Source: UBA2357 sp002344625
GTDB taxonomy: Bacteria; Pseudomonadota; Gammaproteobacteria; Burkholderiales; Rhodocyclaceae
DNA: 64,000 bases
Assembly: GCA_937995335.1 (NCBI GenBank)
Contig: CALKIH010000060.1
Span: 62,001 to 126,000 of the forward strand
Direction of reading: 5' to 3'
The notes under the pieces: model-generated
The model's input: the letters and a program-made list of their open reading frames with translations, nothing else
What the model was told of the DNA's origin: nothing
Database searches by the model: none
Translations under genes and position numbers: made by a program
Shown: positions 62,718 through 64,000 of the stretch, piece by piece
How the letters are laid out: each line of letters opens with the position of its first letter
Position numbering within the stretch: the stretch's first letter is position 1

Positions 62718-63248
62718 ATGAGCCTCTCCCACCCTTCTCCCGACCTCGACGCCCTTCGCCGCGAGCTTGCCGACAACCCCGGCGGCATTCTCGAATCGAC
62801 GGCCACGCAGCACGGCCTGCCATTACAGACGGTGGTGGAATTGCTGCCCCGGCCGATGTGGGCGCGCGCCCCGGGCGAGCTCTTCGTCGACGTCATGCAA
62901 GACCTCAGCGAGTGGGGCAGCGTGACCGTGATCGCCCACACCCGCGACATCATCCTCGAGGTCGAAGCTCCCGTGCCACCGGGCAAGCTCGCCCATGGTT
63001 TCTACAACCTGCATGGCGACAGCCCGATCGGCGGCCACCTGCGCGCCGACCACTGCAAGGCCATCGTGTTCCTGCGCCGGCCCTTCATGGGCAAGGAATC
63101 GGCATCCATCCAGTTCTTCAACGCCGAGGGTGAGTCGATGTTCAAGGTGTTCGTCGGGCGCGACGACAAGCGCGCCCTGAAGTCGGCGCAACTCGAGCGC
63201 TTCGAACAGTTGAAGGCGCGCCTGGCCGAGCAGGCGGAAACGGCCTGA
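62718..63248 (+). CDS. hutX: Heme utilization carrier HutX/ChuX
   Basis: 176 residues. The HutX pattern is clear: LDALRRELADNPGGILESTATQHGLPLQTVVELLP at the start, then a split-barrel heme-binding domain with VIAHTRDIILEVEAPVPPGK, GFYNLHGDSPIGGHLRADHCKAIVFLRRPFMGKESASIQFFN. It binds heme in the cytosol and hands it to the degrading enzyme. It follows hutW by 33 bases and precedes the reductase by 71 bases, one operon. Confidence 0.9.
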   Translation: MSLSHPSPDLDALRRELADNPGGILESTATQHGLPLQTVVELLPRPMWARAPGELFVDVMQDLSEWGSVTVIAHTRDIILEVEAPVPPGKLAHGFYNLHGDSPIGGHLRADHCKAIVFLRRPFMGKESASIQFFNAEGESMFKVFVGRDDKRALKSAQLERFEQLKARLAEQAETA

Positions 63249-63319
63249 GATGACCCGCCCCCTCACCCTCACTTCGTTCGCGGAGGGCCGCCCTGGCGCG
63301 GCCCGGCGGGAGACCTGAC

Positions 63320-63994
63320 ATGAACACGACCGTGATCTTCGGCGCGCGCTCGGGCATCGGCCTGCATCTGGCACGGCGCCTGCGCGCGAACGGCGTCACC
63401 GTTTGCGCGATGCTGCGGCCCGGGACGGATGCAACCGACCTGGAAGCGCTCGGTGTCCGCATCAGCCGCGGCGATGCCTTCTCGACCACCGACATCGATG
63501 CCGCGCTCGACCTGGCGGGCAGCGACCGGTTCGACGTGGTCTCGACCATCGGCGGGCGCCGCGAAGACGGCCGCTTCGCCGACGAGGACGGCAACATCAA
63601 CATCGCCGAGCGTGCCGTCGCGCGTGGCGCCGATCGCTTCGTGCTGGTCACCTCGATCGGCTGCGGCGAGATGGCGCCCTACCGGTCCGAGCGCGCCATC
63701 GCCGCCTTCGGCGCCGCGGTGGACGCCAAGACCCGCGCCGAGAACCATCTGAGGCAACTCATGCCGTCCGCCACCCTGATCCGCCCCGGCGGCCTGTACT
63801 CGGAACCGGCCAGCGGCCGCGCCATCCTCAGCGACGATGCGCAGATGCACGGTTTCGTCCATCGCGAGGACGTTGCCATCCTGCTCGAGCGGGTGCTGCG
63901 CGATCCGGCCACGCGCGGTTGCGCCCTCGCCGCGGTGGATGCCGACCAGGCCCGCTCGGTCAATCCCATTCAGCCGTTCCCCCTCGCCGGATGA
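63320..63994 (+). CDS. ChuY-like NAD(P)H-binding reductase
   Basis: 224 residues, a Rossmann-fold protein of the atypical short-chain dehydrogenase (NmrA-like) group. The NAD(P) site is VIFGARSGIGLHLARRL; VSTIGGRREDGRFADEDGNINIAERAVARGADRFVLVTSIGCGEM and LIRPGGLYSEPASGRAIL follow. ChuY next to chuW and chuX in E. coli reduces anaerobilin with NADPH; gene order and length support the same role here. GGGAG lies before the ATG, and its stop is near the window end. Confidence 0.75.
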   Translation: MNTTVIFGARSGIGLHLARRLRANGVTVCAMLRPGTDATDLEALGVRISRGDAFSTTDIDAALDLAGSDRFDVVSTIGGRREDGRFADEDGNINIAERAVARGADRFVLVTSIGCGEMAPYRSERAIAAFGAAVDAKTRAENHLRQLMPSATLIRPGGLYSEPASGRAILSDDAQMHGFVHREDVAILLERVLRDPATRGCALAAVDADQARSVNPIQPFPLAG

Positions 63995-64000
63995 CCCGGC

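Overview
The window is about 65% GC, densely packed bacterial chromosome. Its gene content points to a betaproteobacterium, probably a Rhodocyclales-type sulfur oxidiser (Thauera/Azoarcus-like). The signs are a complete soxYZAXB+CD thiosulfate-oxidation set next to a flavocytochrome c sulfide dehydrogenase, the pyrG-kdsA-eno-ftsB block, DUF1415, DUF3141 and DUF3422 proteins, acetoacetyl-CoA synthetase, and an anaerobic heme-breakdown operon. This assignment is inference from gene content. I see no tRNA, rRNA, CRISPR array, insertion sequence or phage.

Layout. 1-3.3 kb: an isochorismatase-type hydrolase cut by the window edge, a YlqF-type ribosome-assembly GTPase, a DUF1415 protein and two methyltransferases. 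3.5-16.3 kb: sulfur island with a small c cytochrome, a c4-type diheme cytochrome, sulfide dehydrogenase flavoprotein plus monoheme cytochrome (minus strand), an ArsR-type SoxR regulator, soxC-D-Y-Z-A-X-B, a SoxH-like metallo-hydrolase, a YeeE/YedE sulfur transporter and a SoxW-like thioredoxin. 16.3-27.6 kb: mixed housekeeping and poorly known genes, including YaeQ, a HAD protein divergent from a FabI homologue, a kinase-like protein, a Lon-type AAA+ module without protease, GTP cyclohydrolase I, a phosphate transporter, RlmJ, gamma-carbonic anhydrase, SIMPL, a MliC-like inhibitor and NlpC/P60. 27.6-31.8 kb: ftsB, eno, kdsA and pyrG, transcribed as pyrG-kdsA-eno-ftsB. 32-37.3 kb: isochorismatase-type hydrolase, acetoacetyl-CoA synthetase, thioesterase and DUF3141 (carbon storage and acyl-CoA metabolism).

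37.5-43.4 kb: a seven-gene minus-strand copper locus. In order of transcription it encodes a DUF2946 protein, a PCu(A)C copper chaperone, a Crp/Fnr regulator, a second DUF2946 protein, an MbnP-type four-Cys lipoprotein, its MbnH-type diheme partner, and an uncharacterised predicted outer-membrane protein. A perfect FNR-type box (TTGAC-N4-GTCAA) sits in front of the first gene, and the encoded regulator carries the ETxSR recognition helix that reads such boxes. This is the most interesting unit in the window.

43.4-61 kb: purL, a BenE-type transporter, a PAS-GAF-PAS-GGDEF diguanylate cyclase, a methyltransferase, an LtaS-type sulfatase, an OmpA-like lipoprotein, DUF3422, a FlgO-type lipoprotein pair, purC, oligopeptidase A and a DUF4124-glutaredoxin protein. 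61.2-64 kb: a perfect 19-bp Fur-type palindrome followed by a TTGA-N6-TCAA site, then hutW/chuW, hutX and a ChuY-like reductase. This is an oxygen-independent heme-degradation pathway apparently wired to iron and possibly to oxygen.
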